From contig BLJB01000238.1 in assembly GCA_013423325.1 (NCBI GenBank), forward strand, positions 115,589 through 179,588: a DNA stretch of 64,000 nucleotides, in the 5' to 3' direction. Under the pieces are notes generated by a model. The model saw nothing but the letters and a program-made list of their open reading frames with translations, was not told the origin of the DNA and did not search any database. Position numbers and translations under genes: made by a program. Position 1 is the first letter of the stretch; each line of letters begins with the position of its first letter. This DNA comes from Usnea hakonensis. Taxonomy: Eukaryota > Ascomycota > Lecanoromycetes > Lecanorales > Parmeliaceae. This document shows, piece after piece, positions 25,170 to 36,333 of the stretch.

Positions 25170-28100
25170 TCTTTTAGTAGTATTAAATAATAGGATATAT
25201 ATAGGTAGAAGCTAGATACTAAGAGGATAAATAGATAAAAAGTATATAGCGTAGGCTATATTTATAATATATAGGCGAGGTAAATAATAAAGTATTACTA
25301 GCTTTTATAATTATAGCTATATATATAGAATTTTATTTATCTATTATAAATCTCGCCTAAGATCTATAGTAGAAGCTATCTAGCCGCCGGGAAAAAGGAT
25401 CGGTAACGCTAGATAATCTATTAGATATATATTATTAGAATATATCCTCGTTAACGCTATTATCTATCTTATCTCTATTATCCCTAGCTTTAATAGTATC
25501 TTTATATCCGCTATTATTAATATTATTATTATTAACGTCTTCTATTCCTATAGCGTCGATATCGATATTTATAAACACGTTAGCGGAGAAGCCGGACTTA
25601 TTCTTTTATTTAGTATCGACTTTAGACTTAATATCTATATTAGTATAGACGACGTAGTAGAAGATATCCTAATCCTACCCCTATCTATAATATCTTTTCG
25701 GAATTTATTAAGCGAGTTTAGCGTTATATACGGGCTTATATAAGATAACTATAGTCCTATATTATAGATTTATACTCGTCTCTAGAATCGACCCTAACCC
25801 TATTAATATATCTAGTAGCTCTTTACCCTCGGGGATCCCTCGATCTATAAACGTATTAATAGCCTCTCTACGCTTAATAGCCGAGCTATAATATATACGA
25901 GGTCTATATTAAAGCGTAGTATAAGTTCGGAGATATTATATAAGAGAGATAATTATTAGTCGATTATAATAAAAGAAAATATATTAGACTCTATTATATA
26001 TTATTATATTTATATATATACTATAGGGTAGGTATCGACTTACTCTTTTAATAATAAGGGTTATCTCCAGAAAGGAGCTTATAATAATAGCGGGCTAATA
26101 ATAATATTTCCGGAGAATTATAGTAATAGCCTTAAGCTTTAGACTACTTTTAGAAATAGATTTATAATAAATATCTATAAAAGACCCCGGCTTAAGTTAC
26201 CTATTACTATCTATATATTTATTCTTAATTCTAAGACTAGTCTACCTAAACGCTTTACTATATAAGATAGGGATTATTCTAGTAATAAACTCGACGATAT
26301 ATAGAAGATTACTATATACGCGAAATATATAAGATTAATAGAAAACGCTACTAGCTTCTAAAATAGTTAGATATTCTAGATATTACCTTATAAAGTTCTT
26401 AATATATTTATTATTATCCTAATTTTCCTATACCTTCCTAAAGGTTTCTATATTTTAGGCCCTTTAGTCTAATAATACTCTAGTATAAATAGCTTTAGAG
26501 TATTTAGAAAATTATATATAAATAATTTTAGAGTATAATATTAATAGCTCTAATAGTTAGTCTCTACTTTATCTAATATTCTTATAACGATAAAGGAGAA
26601 TAAGGGGTAGATTAGTAGTAAAAAGCCTAACTACTATCTCGGCCTTCTATATAATATTTAAGCCTACGCGGTACTCTAGATCTTAACGCTTTATAATAGT
26701 TATCTTTATTTTTTTAAGCTATATAGAAGAAAGAGTATAATATAGATATATATTCTTATTCTATATCTTAGAGCCTATAATATTAATAGTTATCTCGATA
26801 TTAAGCGGGTTAGAGTAGATTATAGTACCCGATATATTAATAATCTAAAATTATAGTTAGGGCCTAGTATCCTTTATTTATTTAATAAACCTCTAAGGGC
26901 TATTATAATATATACGGGTTTCGTATATCTCGTCTATAATAAAAAATCTTATATAGAGTTAATTAATAAAATATATCTTCTTTATCGCTTTTTTATACTC
27001 TATCTACTAATAGGTATACTCCTCTCTAAACGATAATCTAATCTAAATATTTTATAACTACTATATTATTACGATCTAGACGGATATACTTTAAAGAGGT
27101 AGTATATCTATATATTCTAGCGAATCGTTTCTTTAGACTTTTAGAAACTAGATATCCGGACTTCGGATTATCTAAATTCTTTACTAAAGATCTTAGCTAA
27201 GGCCTCTATCTAGTAAGAATAAATATTCGCCGATAATAGTAATACCTAGCTTTTTAAGGTCGACTATTTTATTAAGCGTTTTCTACTAATAGTCTAAATT
27301 ATTATTCAATATAATAAAGAAGGTTAGGCTATTAATTAGATAATAAAAAGCGAAGGGGAAGTTCGACTTATACGGGTATTATATAAACTATTCGAGAGCG
27401 ATACTAACTATAAGATATATATTACCGGGTTAAGCCTTTAGAGAATAATATTATTTAGATAGATATTTATTAGTATAAATTTTTTAATATCTTAGCTATA
27501 ATTAATATCTAAAAACCGTAAGGTCGATATTAATAAATATCTATAAAGAGATAATTAGTTAATATTTAAATTAGAATATAATCTAATTTATCTTATTTTA
27601 CTAAGCCCTATTTCGTCCCCTAATAATCTACTATATAGATTATCCCGCCCTATATTTATTAGGGCGAGGGTATATACTATATATTATTACTAATAAAAGA
27701 GGGCTTTCTTTATTTCTAGTAGTAGCTACTTAGTACTTCTAGATATCTTACTAAAATCTAAGCTAATAAACGAAGTCGATAGCTCCTACTCTTAGCTTAA
27801 TATATATTTATAGATCTAACTATCCGTACTTATTACTATCCTAGAACGATATTAGGCTCGAGACTAATTAAATAGAAAGGAGTATTTACTATATATCTAT
27901 ATCCCCCTTATTAACTTTATTACGCTTAATAGAGTTAAGGATATTATCGGGTTAATCCTCTAATAAGATATATTAGAATTTAATTAATCTAGCCCTAAAC
28001 TCTAATCTAGTATCCTCCTTATAGGCCGAAAGATATTTAGTATATACTTTATCTAAAAGAAGTAACTTATTATCTAATACTATTATAATTATATCTTATT

Positions 28101-30430
28101 ATACTATCTTTTCTATATTTTCTTCTACCCTCTTTTCTATACTTCTCTTACGAGTCTTCTTAATAGATATAGAGTTACTATTAACGCTCTTAGACCTCCT
28201 TTTAGAATCTAGTATATAGAGAAATTAGCCTTAAAGTCGCGGAGTAGAATAGGGAGTAAAATAGACTAACCTTAGTAAGATAACTTTAGAGGAGTCTTAT
28301 TTAAGAGAGCCTAATTAGAGGGAGCCTAATTTAGAGGTTTCTTATATACTTTTAAATAAGCCGGATTTAAAATACCCTTAGATATAGATAAGGATAAAGA
28401 GTATATTCTAAATTAATAATTTAGAGCTTTATAATTTATTAGCTTAAATTTAATATCTATTCTATATTAACTTTCTAGCTCTATAGATATAATCGCTATT
28501 TTCTCTACTATATTAATTAGATATAGAATCTAGAATATAGAAGATAACTAATTAAGCTCGTTCTAGGACTTTATAAAAATAGTAAATATATTTTCCCCGC
28601 GCTTACGAGTATAATTAATTTTAGTAGATATATCTTTATTATATTATAACGCGAATTCTCTATTAACTATATAATATTTAAAATATTAATTACTAGGATT
28701 AGAAAATATATTATATTATATAAATTTTTAAATAAGGGCTTTAATAGTTATTTATAATACCTCGAGGTTATCTTTTATAGACTCGATAGGCTATAGTAAA
28801 TTTATAACGAGCTTTATATATAGAGTAGTAAGACTATCTTAAAGCGGGATATAATTAAATTTAAAGTCTCTAAAGAGCGAAGTAGGGCTAGAATATTTAA
28901 ATACTAATTACGGGGTAGCTAAAATATATAGGCTAGATAAAGGGTAAGAGCTCCCTAGATATTAGAGAGTTATTATTACTAATAAAGGATAAGAGCTCCC
29001 TAAGGGCTAGAGAGTTACTAATAGATAAGTACGAATCTTATTAAAATTAATATAGTAATCTTATATACTCTTTATTTAAATAGACTCTTTACTAATCTTT
29101 ATACTAGTTCTAATATTAGCTATATAGATAAAAATTTATATATATATACTATAAGTAAAGATTAGATAACCTATAATATCGAGGTCTACGGCGAAATCTT
29201 AATATAGCTCGCTAGCGATATTATTATACTTCTATTTTAGAACTATTTTTCTAAGCCTTATACCTAAAGATAATATAGTATAAAGATTATAAATCTTAAT
29301 TAATTCCTTTATCTTAAAGAGAAGAGACTTAATACTATTATTATTTATCCTTAGATAAGCGGCTTTAATCTTACCTTAAATAATTAATAATAGTAGTTAG
29401 TTATAATTATAGCTAGTAGTAGATAGTACTATAATTAGAGGAGTAAAGGTTATTTAGATAATTAAGGATTACTAATAAATAGAAGGAAAAGTAATAAGTA
29501 AGACTTTAGAGATAAAAAGCTATAATAGAAGTTAATTTAATTATAAAAGAAGCGTAGAAATAATAATAGAACTATATTATAAAAAGATAAGAATAATATA
29601 AATAATAAAAATAGATTATCCCTTTAATATTAAAATAGATAGATATAAAAGTAATATATATATCTTATAAAAAGAGATAAGGGATCGAGGCTAATAAAGG
29701 GGAAAATAAAGGTATAGTTAAAAAAATAAGGATATTATAGACATTACGTAAATCTCGGATAGAGTATATAGATCTTTTATAGAAATCTTTATAGAAATCT
29801 CCTAATATAGCTACTATATCTACTATATATATAGGAAATCTATACTAGATCTAAAAAAGATCTATTATAGATCTATTCTAGATCTTTCGTAAATCTTCCC
29901 TATATAATAGTATACCTTATTATTTATAAAATAATAAGAGATCTAAGATAGATCTTATAAAGATCTATTCTAGATCTTTATAAATCTCCTCCTAATATAC
30001 CGAGGAGCCTTATAAAGATCTAGAATAAGTCTTTATCCTAGATCTTTCTAAATATCTTCCCGGTACACTAACGCGCGTCTATATATTATACTTATTATTA
30101 TAATAATATATCTCCCCTAGTCTTACTATCTAGATAGTTTCTATTTACTATCGTATATATAACTACCCTTCTATCGATATTAGATCTATAGTAGATAATA
30201 TAAAATAATTTAGATACTAACCGCTCTATATTAGCTACCCCTATTTCGTTTCCTACTAGATAACTATCTACTTACGGATTTCGTATAATACGACTCTACG
30301 ACGATAAGATATACGAGCTAGATTATAGATACGGCGAAATATATATAGCGATAATAGTAATTTTCTTATATTATATAATATATCTTATCTATACTTATTA
30401 TATATTAAATCTATAGGCCTTAAGGTTTTA
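25170..30430. repeat. Tandem ~5.3-kb module, copy 2, inside the 24-kb element
   Basis: Head-to-tail with copy 1 in the same orientation. It ends with the same word run as copy 1 (CTATACTTATTATATATTAA at about 30395 versus 25097), shortly before the GC-rich right terminus of the element. Both copies are equally RIP-like. The pair suggests either a duplicated gene or two paralogous genes belonging to the element. Confidence 0.72.
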
Positions 30431-30577
30431 TTAAAGCGAATATAAAGAACCTAAAAAGATTAATAAGATAGATAGATAAAGTAGCTTAAATTAAGAAGTA
30501 ATAGTTACTATTATTATTTTAATCGAGCCCGGGGCTGGCGCGGGGCTGCATTGGCGCAGTTAGCAATTACACGATTA

Positions 30578-30603
30578 GGGGCCGATCTCCCGGATTGCCG
30601 ATG
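30578..30603 (-). repeat. Right terminal inverted repeat of the 24-kb element
   Basis: Ends ...GGATTGCCGATG, the inverse of the left end, preceded by TAGCAATTACACGATTAGGG. The same subterminal word is found at the right end of the small element at 32353-32893, so the two belong to one family. Target duplication CG follows at 30604-30605. Confidence 0.88.
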
Positions 30604-30605
30604 CG

Positions 30606-32352
30606 TTAATAGAAATATACTAATACTACGAATAAGGGAGGTAGTAAGATAATAGGTTAAATTAGATTAGTAGATTATAACGATTATTAAAGGCTACGTA
30701 GATAAGTATTAGAAAGGCTATATCAATAGTAAGAAGATCTTTAAGGAACGATAAAATATACTAAAAAGAGTTTATAGTATAAGTAGAAAAGGCTATCTTC
30801 TAGCTATATTATAATAGTTTAACGACTATATAAAATTAGTCGATTAGATAATTAACTTAATAGTTTCGGATCTAAAGAAGTTATATAATAATATATTAGA
30901 TTTAAATCCAATAAGTACGCTAGACGATATAGTCTTAATAATTATTCTTATAAGTATTTATAAAGAAAGCGAGTATAATATAGCTAAAGCAATTCTTAGT
31001 TAGAATAACTAGCTTAATATTAAATTAGTAGTTAAATAATTAAGGGCTATAGAAAGTATAAAAGACGTAGCTAATTTCGCTAGAAAGATAAATTAAAAGG
31101 CGAAGGATTATAAAAAAAGACTATTTTAAAAAAGAGATCTAAATAAAGTTAAATATTATAAGTATAATAGAAAGGGTTACTATATATATAACTATCCTCT
31201 AAATAAGGTATAAAACGATAAAGACGCGAACCGAGTAGCTAATAAAATAGGCCTAAAATCTAAAAGATTAAAGGGTTCGAAATTATCTAAAAAAGATAGT
31301 AATAGGAAAGGCGATAATTATAGAGAATAAGATCGATTAAGAGATAGAGCTTATATAGCTAGATACGAGTTAGATAATAGTAATACTAATATAGTAAGCG
31401 AGGTATATAAGAAGTACGCTAAATATAGTATTTAGATAGCGAGATATAAGGCGGATACGAAGCCGGAAACCTTAGATAAGGCTAAAGGAAGTAGCTTATT
31501 AGAATAGTTAATCGATTTAGAAGTATCGCGTTATATAACGCCTTAGAGGGAGCTATTTATCGAATATAGTAAAAAGAGAGGTATAATAGAGTTTAGTAAT
31601 AAAGATAAATTAACTACTCTAGATAAAGGGATAATTAAGATTTATCTAGAAGATTATTTATAGGCTATAGAAGATATACTCTATATACTAGGTATAGACG
31701 GTAACTTACTATCTATTATAGCCCTAAATAGAAAAGGCTTTATAATAATATTTAGTAATAGCTATATAAAAATTATTAAATTAGCTATAAATAGTATAAT
31801 TATAAAAGGCTATATAAAAAATAGCCTATATTAATTAATAAAGTTATAGTTAGATATAGTATTTATCTTACGAGAATTAGTATACCCGAGTTATAAGATC
31901 GAGGCTATAAATAGCTTTAGGAGGCTATATTAAAAGATAGGCTATACTAGAGTATATTATTTATAAGATATATACTTATATATAAAAGGTATTAAGGCTA
32001 TAGAACTACCGAAGAAGTTCTAATATAATATTTATAATATTATAAAAATAGTCTAGAAGATTAATAAAGACCCTCTACTAAAAGAGATAATATCTAGGGT
32101 ACGAATATATACGGATTTCTAGGGTCCCTACCCTATAAAGAGTATTATAGAAGAATATAGATAGTTTATATCCCTTATTAATAAGGTAATAGACTATTTA
32201 ACTATTATACTAATTAGCTTAAAGAAAGAGATTAAACTATTTATCCTCTAAAATATTATTATAGTTAATAAGACGATAAGAGTAAGAGGAGTAGTAATAA
32301 TTAGGACTAATAATATAGATAAGTATAAGGTAACCGAAATAGCTCTATAAGA
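30606..32352 (+). pseudogene. copia gag (rest), protease and integrase N-part (degenerate)
   Basis: One frame runs through the piece. The gag zinc knuckle C-x2-C-x4-H-x4-C is visible at 31154-31195, with all three Cys and the His codons now Tyr (TGT to TAT, CAC to TAC), a direct RIP signature. The protease region follows around 31508-31540 (DSG-like motif now D-L-E, then TP). The box GIDGNLLSIIALNRKGF, typical just before copia pre-integrase, is at 31691-31740. A GAG-pre-integrase region and integrase core with YTDF-x-GPYPIKSI reach 32350, where the small element interrupts. Confidence 0.88.
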
Positions 32353-32464
32353 CATCGGCAATTCGGGGGGTACGGCCCCGGGCGCAATTGACGGTCAAAT
32401 GGGCCCGGGGCTGTTGTGCGCATATGCCCGCTATTAAGAACCATTATAGCCCGGGGCTGTTATA

Positions 32465-32516
32465 CGGGGGCTACGGGGCCCCAGGGGCGCCCGGGGCTGT
32501 CGGGGCTATCGGGGCT
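32465..32516. other. G-quadruplex-prone tract in the small element
   Basis: Six runs of four or more G within about 52 bases, separated by short CT-rich loops (GGGGGCTACGGGG, CCGGGGCTGTCGGGG). By sequence this can fold as a G-quadruplex. Comparable but fewer G runs occur at the right end of the 24-kb element (30528-30550). Confidence 0.55.
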
Positions 32517-32801
32517 AAACCTCAAATAATTCTAATAACTTAATAAGACTTAGTTAATATATATCTTTATAGTCTACCTTATATATAAGAGATATAATAG
32601 GCTTAGTAATACGGGCCTATAACGCGCGTATATAATTTTTAAAAAAATAAGATTTAGACTATTTTTAGANNTCGCTAACTTTAAAACCTTATTTTTAGCG
32701 TCTCGCTTAATTTTTAGCGTCTCGCTTATTTTTTAGCATCTCGCTTATTTTTTTAGCGCCTTTTTTTTTTTACTTTTTTCTTTTTTAATTTTATTAACTT
32801 T

Positions 32802-32832
32802 NNNNNNNNNNNNNNNNNNNNNNNNNNNNNNN
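32802..32832. other. Assembly gap (31 N) next to low-complexity T-rich sequence
   Basis: Unresolved bases directly after a poly-T/TTTTTTAATTTT stretch; a smaller NN is at 32670-32671. The gap lies in the tandem-repeat interior of the small element, so collapse of repeats is likely. Confidence 0.95.
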
Positions 32833-32895
32833 GCCAGCCCCGGGCGCCCCTAGCAATTACACGATTAGGGGCCGAGCTCCCGAATTGCCGATGGA

Positions 32896-35608
32896 GGTAG
32901 GCGTTTCTATAGAGTTTATAAGTATATATACTCTATATTAGAATAATATTACTAAACGATTTAATAGATCTATAAACGAACTAATAAGAGCTATATTTAT
33001 CGAGTCGAAACTATCTATAAGCTTCTAGTTAGAGGCCGTAGTATATAGAAATTACTTAAAGAGGAAGCTACTATACGGTAGTAGAGGGAGTAAATTAGTA
33101 TACGAGTAATAATATTATAAATAACTAGATCTTAGTTAAGAGAGAGTATTTAGGTATCTATATATAATCTATTTATCTAAGGAAAGGAGGAAGAGTAAGC
33201 TATATAAAATAATTTATAAGGCGATCTATACCGGTTATTATTTATTAACTTAGTATTATATATATAACCCTCGAAATAATCGATTCGAATAGTCTATAAT
33301 AGTTAAATTTTATAAGGACCGTAAAAGATCTTAGTTACTATCTCGCTATATATTCCCTTAGTACTTTAATACTATAATAGTAGACCTCGCTTTAATATAA
33401 TCGAAATACGTTAATAACGCCCTAGATAGTATAAGAAGTAAAATTAATAGTATATTAAGTAATAAGGGTAATAAGGATAATAATATAATATTAATACTAA
33501 CTACTATATTATTATCTTAAATTAAAGAAATTATTAAAATAGGAGAAGTCTAAGTAGAGGGAGAACTCTCTACTCCTTTTTATAAAAAAGCTCCTAAAGC
33601 TCCTATTAATAGTATATTACTATAGTCTACGGCTAGAGATACTAGAGATACTCTCTATACTTAATATATAGAGGAAGAAAATTGAAAAATATTACTAAAT
33701 ATTTAAATTTAATAACGAATACTACCTAGTCTAGCTCTAACTAATATAGTCTTTAAATTACTATCTAGGACTATCTCTCCTATATATTTATTACGTATTA
33801 GAAAGCCTAGATACGATCTATACGTATTTTATAAGAATTTTAGCCGGAGAAAGAATTAGGTAAATTTAATTAAACTAACTAAAACCTCGCTTTCTAATTA
33901 TCTAAATACCCTTAACGGAAGGCCTTATACTATTATCGAGCCTTAAATATATAGGGAGGCTATAAATAGACTCTATTCCTATAAATAGAAGGTAGCTATT
34001 ATTAAGGAAATTATTACCCTAATCTCTAAAGATATATAGAAGCTCGTAAACCTACTATATAGATAAATCCCTATAATATATAAATAAGTATTTAAAGTTA
34101 AATATAATAGTAATAGTACTATAAATAAGTTTAAAGTATAACTAGTTATAAGAGGATTTAGCTAAATTAAGAATATTAATTTTTATAAGACTTTTACTTT
34201 TATACTAAGATTTAAATCTCTACGCCTATTTTTTATAAATACGGTCTAACGAGATATACTCGTTAAATAGATAGATATAGATAATATATACTTAAATAGC
34301 GATCTAGAAGAGGAGATCTATATAATAGTATTTTTCGGCTACCCTAAAGAGCTCCTCTAGAGAGTAGTACTACGGCTCGAAAAAGGCCTATATAGTTTTA
34401 AATAATTAGCCCGATAATAGAATAGGAAGTTTAAAAAGGCTATAAGGTAAATAAGATTTATACCGATTTCGGTTAATAGCTATATATTTATTAGAGACTT
34501 ACTAAAAGATATAACGATTATTTACCTTTATATAGATAATATCCTTATTAATATAGTACTTTAATCTATTATTAATACTATTAAGAAAGCTATCTATAAA
34601 GAGTTTAAATTAACCGAAATAAGCCTAGTTAACTAGATCCTTAATATTTAGATATATTATAACTAGAAGATAAAGACTATTATCCTTAAATAGTTATAAT
34701 ATATCGAAAAGCTCCTTAAAGATTACTCTATATATAAAGTAAGCCCGGTTAATACTCCTATTAATAGATATACTACTCTTACTCTAGGCTAGCTAGACGA
34801 ATAATAAGCCGATTAATAAGAGTACTAGAAACGAATTAAAAACCTTATATTCCTTATAACGACTATATAATCTAATTTAATATTCGTTATTAGTAAACTT
34901 AATTAATACTACTATAATCCTACTATTTATTATATAAATATAGTTAACTAAGTATTTAGATATATCCGGGGAAGTATATATTTAGGCCTCCGCTACTAAA
35001 AGACTAATAATCTATAGACCTTTTTAGACGCTATATACGCTAATAATACTAATAATAGAAAATCTATATATAGCTATAATCTACTATATATATAAGTAGC
35101 CTATATTTAATATAGCCGAAAGTAAAGAAACGTCGCTACGTCTACTATCGAAGCTAAATATATAGCTCTTTCTAAGGTAGGAAAATTAGTAGTATAGGCT
35201 ATATAGTAGCTATAAGGACTTAAATTTCGAGGCTATAATAATAATTCTATTACTCTATTTAATAATAATAAGGGGAATAATAACCTTATACGAAATCCTA
35301 AATATTACTAAAGGACTAAGTATATTAATATATAATTCTACTATATTTAATAACTTATAGAGGATAAGGCTATTAATATCTAGTATATATCTATAGCCTA
35401 AATAGCTATAGATATACTTACGAAGCTACTAAAGCTACGAGACTTTAAATAATATAAATAGTTACTTAATATATATAATATTTTAATTAATAAGAAGGTA
35501 CGGAGCCCTTATTAAATAGTAAGAGAAGATACTAAAGGCTAGAGATAAATAAGGAGAGCCTTATAGATAATTTACCTATAGTCTCTATACTCTCTATACT
35601 CTCTATAA
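32896..35608 (+). pseudogene. copia integrase C-part, reverse transcriptase and RNase H (degenerate)
   Basis: It continues the same frame as the upstream pol piece. The integrase end reads SIYTLYQNNITKRFNRSINE, matching the copia box YTPQQNGVAER. RT boxes include LRLEKGLYSFK and the catalytic YVDD box, now YIDN at 34529-34540 (GTA to ATA and GAT to AAT). RNase H EAKYIALSKVGKL lies at 35150-35188. The stops are TAG/TAA at former Trp/Gln codons (for example SFK*LAR, normally Q). The checked landmarks share one frame, so point mutation rather than indel explains its death. Confidence 0.9.
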
Positions 35609-35613
35609 ATTAT

Positions 35614-35623
35614 AAAGAGGGAG
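35614..35623 (+). other. Polypurine tract of the copia element
   Basis: AAAGAGGGAG sits immediately before the 3' LTR, where plus-strand DNA synthesis is primed in LTR retrotransposons. Confidence 0.7.
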
Positions 35624-35944
35624 TATTAGTAGTTCTAGTAGCTTAGTAATAGCTTATTCCGAATATAGGCCAAATACGCTATAATAAGAATAGGGCGGAG
35701 AATAGCTTTTAGTAATAGAATAGTAAATACTTAAGACTTCGGGATTTTCCTATAGCTATATAGTAATTACTATATAGATTTAGACTACTCTCTATTAAAT
35801 TTATATATATAGTAGGTCCTCTTCCCTCCTAAAGAGTATCTTTCTTAATAGTCTCATTATATAGATCGAGTTAGCCCTAGCCCTAATATGATATTGGCAA
35901 GGCAATTACCATTCCCCGCACAATTTGAATCATAATTATCAACA
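35624..35944 (+). repeat. 3' LTR of the copia element
   Basis: 321 bp, same length as the 5' LTR. Its inner start is RIP-converted (TATTAG for TGTTGG). Its outer ~60 bp, from about 35885 to CAACA at 35944, keeps CA and TG dinucleotides that the 5' LTR has lost at the same places. Confidence 0.93.
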
Positions 35945-35949
35945 CTTTG
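35945..35949. repeat. Target site duplication CTTTG, right copy
   Basis: Identical to 5640-5644; marks the right border of the whole transposon block. Confidence 0.9.
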
Positions 35950-36333
35950 TGGATGCGTCAGCCTTATATCGGCAACGGGCGCTAGTTTCTCCGCCTTCCG
36001 ATGACAGAAGAGAGAACTACCTACCTTACGTACGTAAGACTTTTTTTTGGTGGGGAAAACTGGAAAATTACGACTAGAAAACTCGAATGCGCTCAATTGC
36101 TTTTTCTACACAAAATACAAACCACACAATCTTCCTCACTCACAGCCCCTGTCCATCTGCACCAGAATTCAGTTGGAGTGAACATATTTGCTCAGAGTGC
36201 GCGCTCCCACTGAAGCTGTCAAAGTCCCTCCCCCCAAGCTCACACAGCATTCAACGAGCCCCGTATGTCAACTTTGTTCAAGAAATTAAGGAAAATACCA
36301 CCATAGCCGCATGTTGGTCACACAACCGCCATT
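35950..36333. promoter_or_regulatory. Upstream region of ARG5,6, squeezed against the transposon block
   Basis: Only 384 bases separate the retrotransposon border from the ARG5,6 start codon. Composition is ordinary, with CA and TG present, so RIP did not spread here. Short upstream ATGs occur (36001, 36087, 36311) and could act as upstream start codons if transcribed. I see no certain regulatory motif. Confidence 0.5.

Larger units (their letters stand above)
6425..30603. mobile_element. Giant 24,179-bp terminal-inverted-repeat element, unclassified DNA transposon
   Basis: Imperfect inverted termini of about 27 bp, beginning CATCGGCAAT, are flanked by a 2-bp duplication inside copia gag. 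Subterminal GC-rich sequence contains repeated GCCCCGGGC-like words. The interior is extremely AT-rich with almost no CA or TG, consistent with saturating RIP, so no intact ORF survives and I could not read a transposase. Visible structure: minisatellites of 11-12-bp units at about 7439, 11011, 14741, 17534 and 24522, and two tandem ~5.4-kb modules at about 19690-30430. Short random-sequence duplications of 2-3 bp are known from CACTA/EnSpm-type elements, but the ends do not begin CACT. Size is far above usual fungal DNA transposons. Undetected further nesting is possible. Confidence 0.75.
32353..32893. mobile_element. Small non-autonomous element with the same termini as the 24-kb element
   Basis: It begins CATCGGCAATTCGGGG and ends CGAATTGCCGATG, flanked by GA on both sides (32351-32352, 32894-32895). 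Removal of the element and one GA (543 bases as assembled) joins copia integrase in frame (...EIAL-x-EVGVSIEF). The left ~120 bp and the right ~45 bp match the 24-kb element. The interior has a G-rich tract, about four ~20-bp repeats of TTTTTAGCGTCTCGCTTA (32686-32765) and two runs of N (32670-32671, 32802-32832), so its true length is unknown. It has no coding capacity and would have needed a transposase supplied by a larger relative. Confidence 0.85.
5645..35944 (+). mobile_element. Ty1/copia LTR retrotransposon, RIP-degenerated, with two nested insertions
   Basis: The element is bounded by 321-bp LTRs and a 5-bp target duplication. Without its two inserts (6425-30603 and 32353-32893, each with one 2-bp duplication) it measures about 5.58 kb, a normal copia size. 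Order on the plus strand: gag with a zinc knuckle, protease, integrase, reverse transcriptase, RNase H. Integrase before RT defines Ty1/copia. The checked landmarks (zinc knuckle, protease, RT and RNase H boxes) all fall in one frame once the inserts are removed; the damage seen is TAA/TAG codons where Gln or Trp is expected and Cys to Tyr or His to Tyr changes, all C-to-T or G-to-A. It is dead as an autonomous element. Confidence 0.93.

Noticed and set aside
6425..30603. Starship (giant tyrosine-recombinase element)
   Set aside because: No readable captain gene at an end, no intact cargo, and well-matched inverted termini with a 2-bp duplication inside a retrotransposon. Not excluded absolutely because RIP has erased coding.
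6425..30603. Polinton/Maverick-type element
   Set aside because: Size is similar, but termini are only ~27 bp and the duplication is 2 bp, whereas Polintons have long termini and 6-bp duplications; no polymerase or capsid motif could be read.
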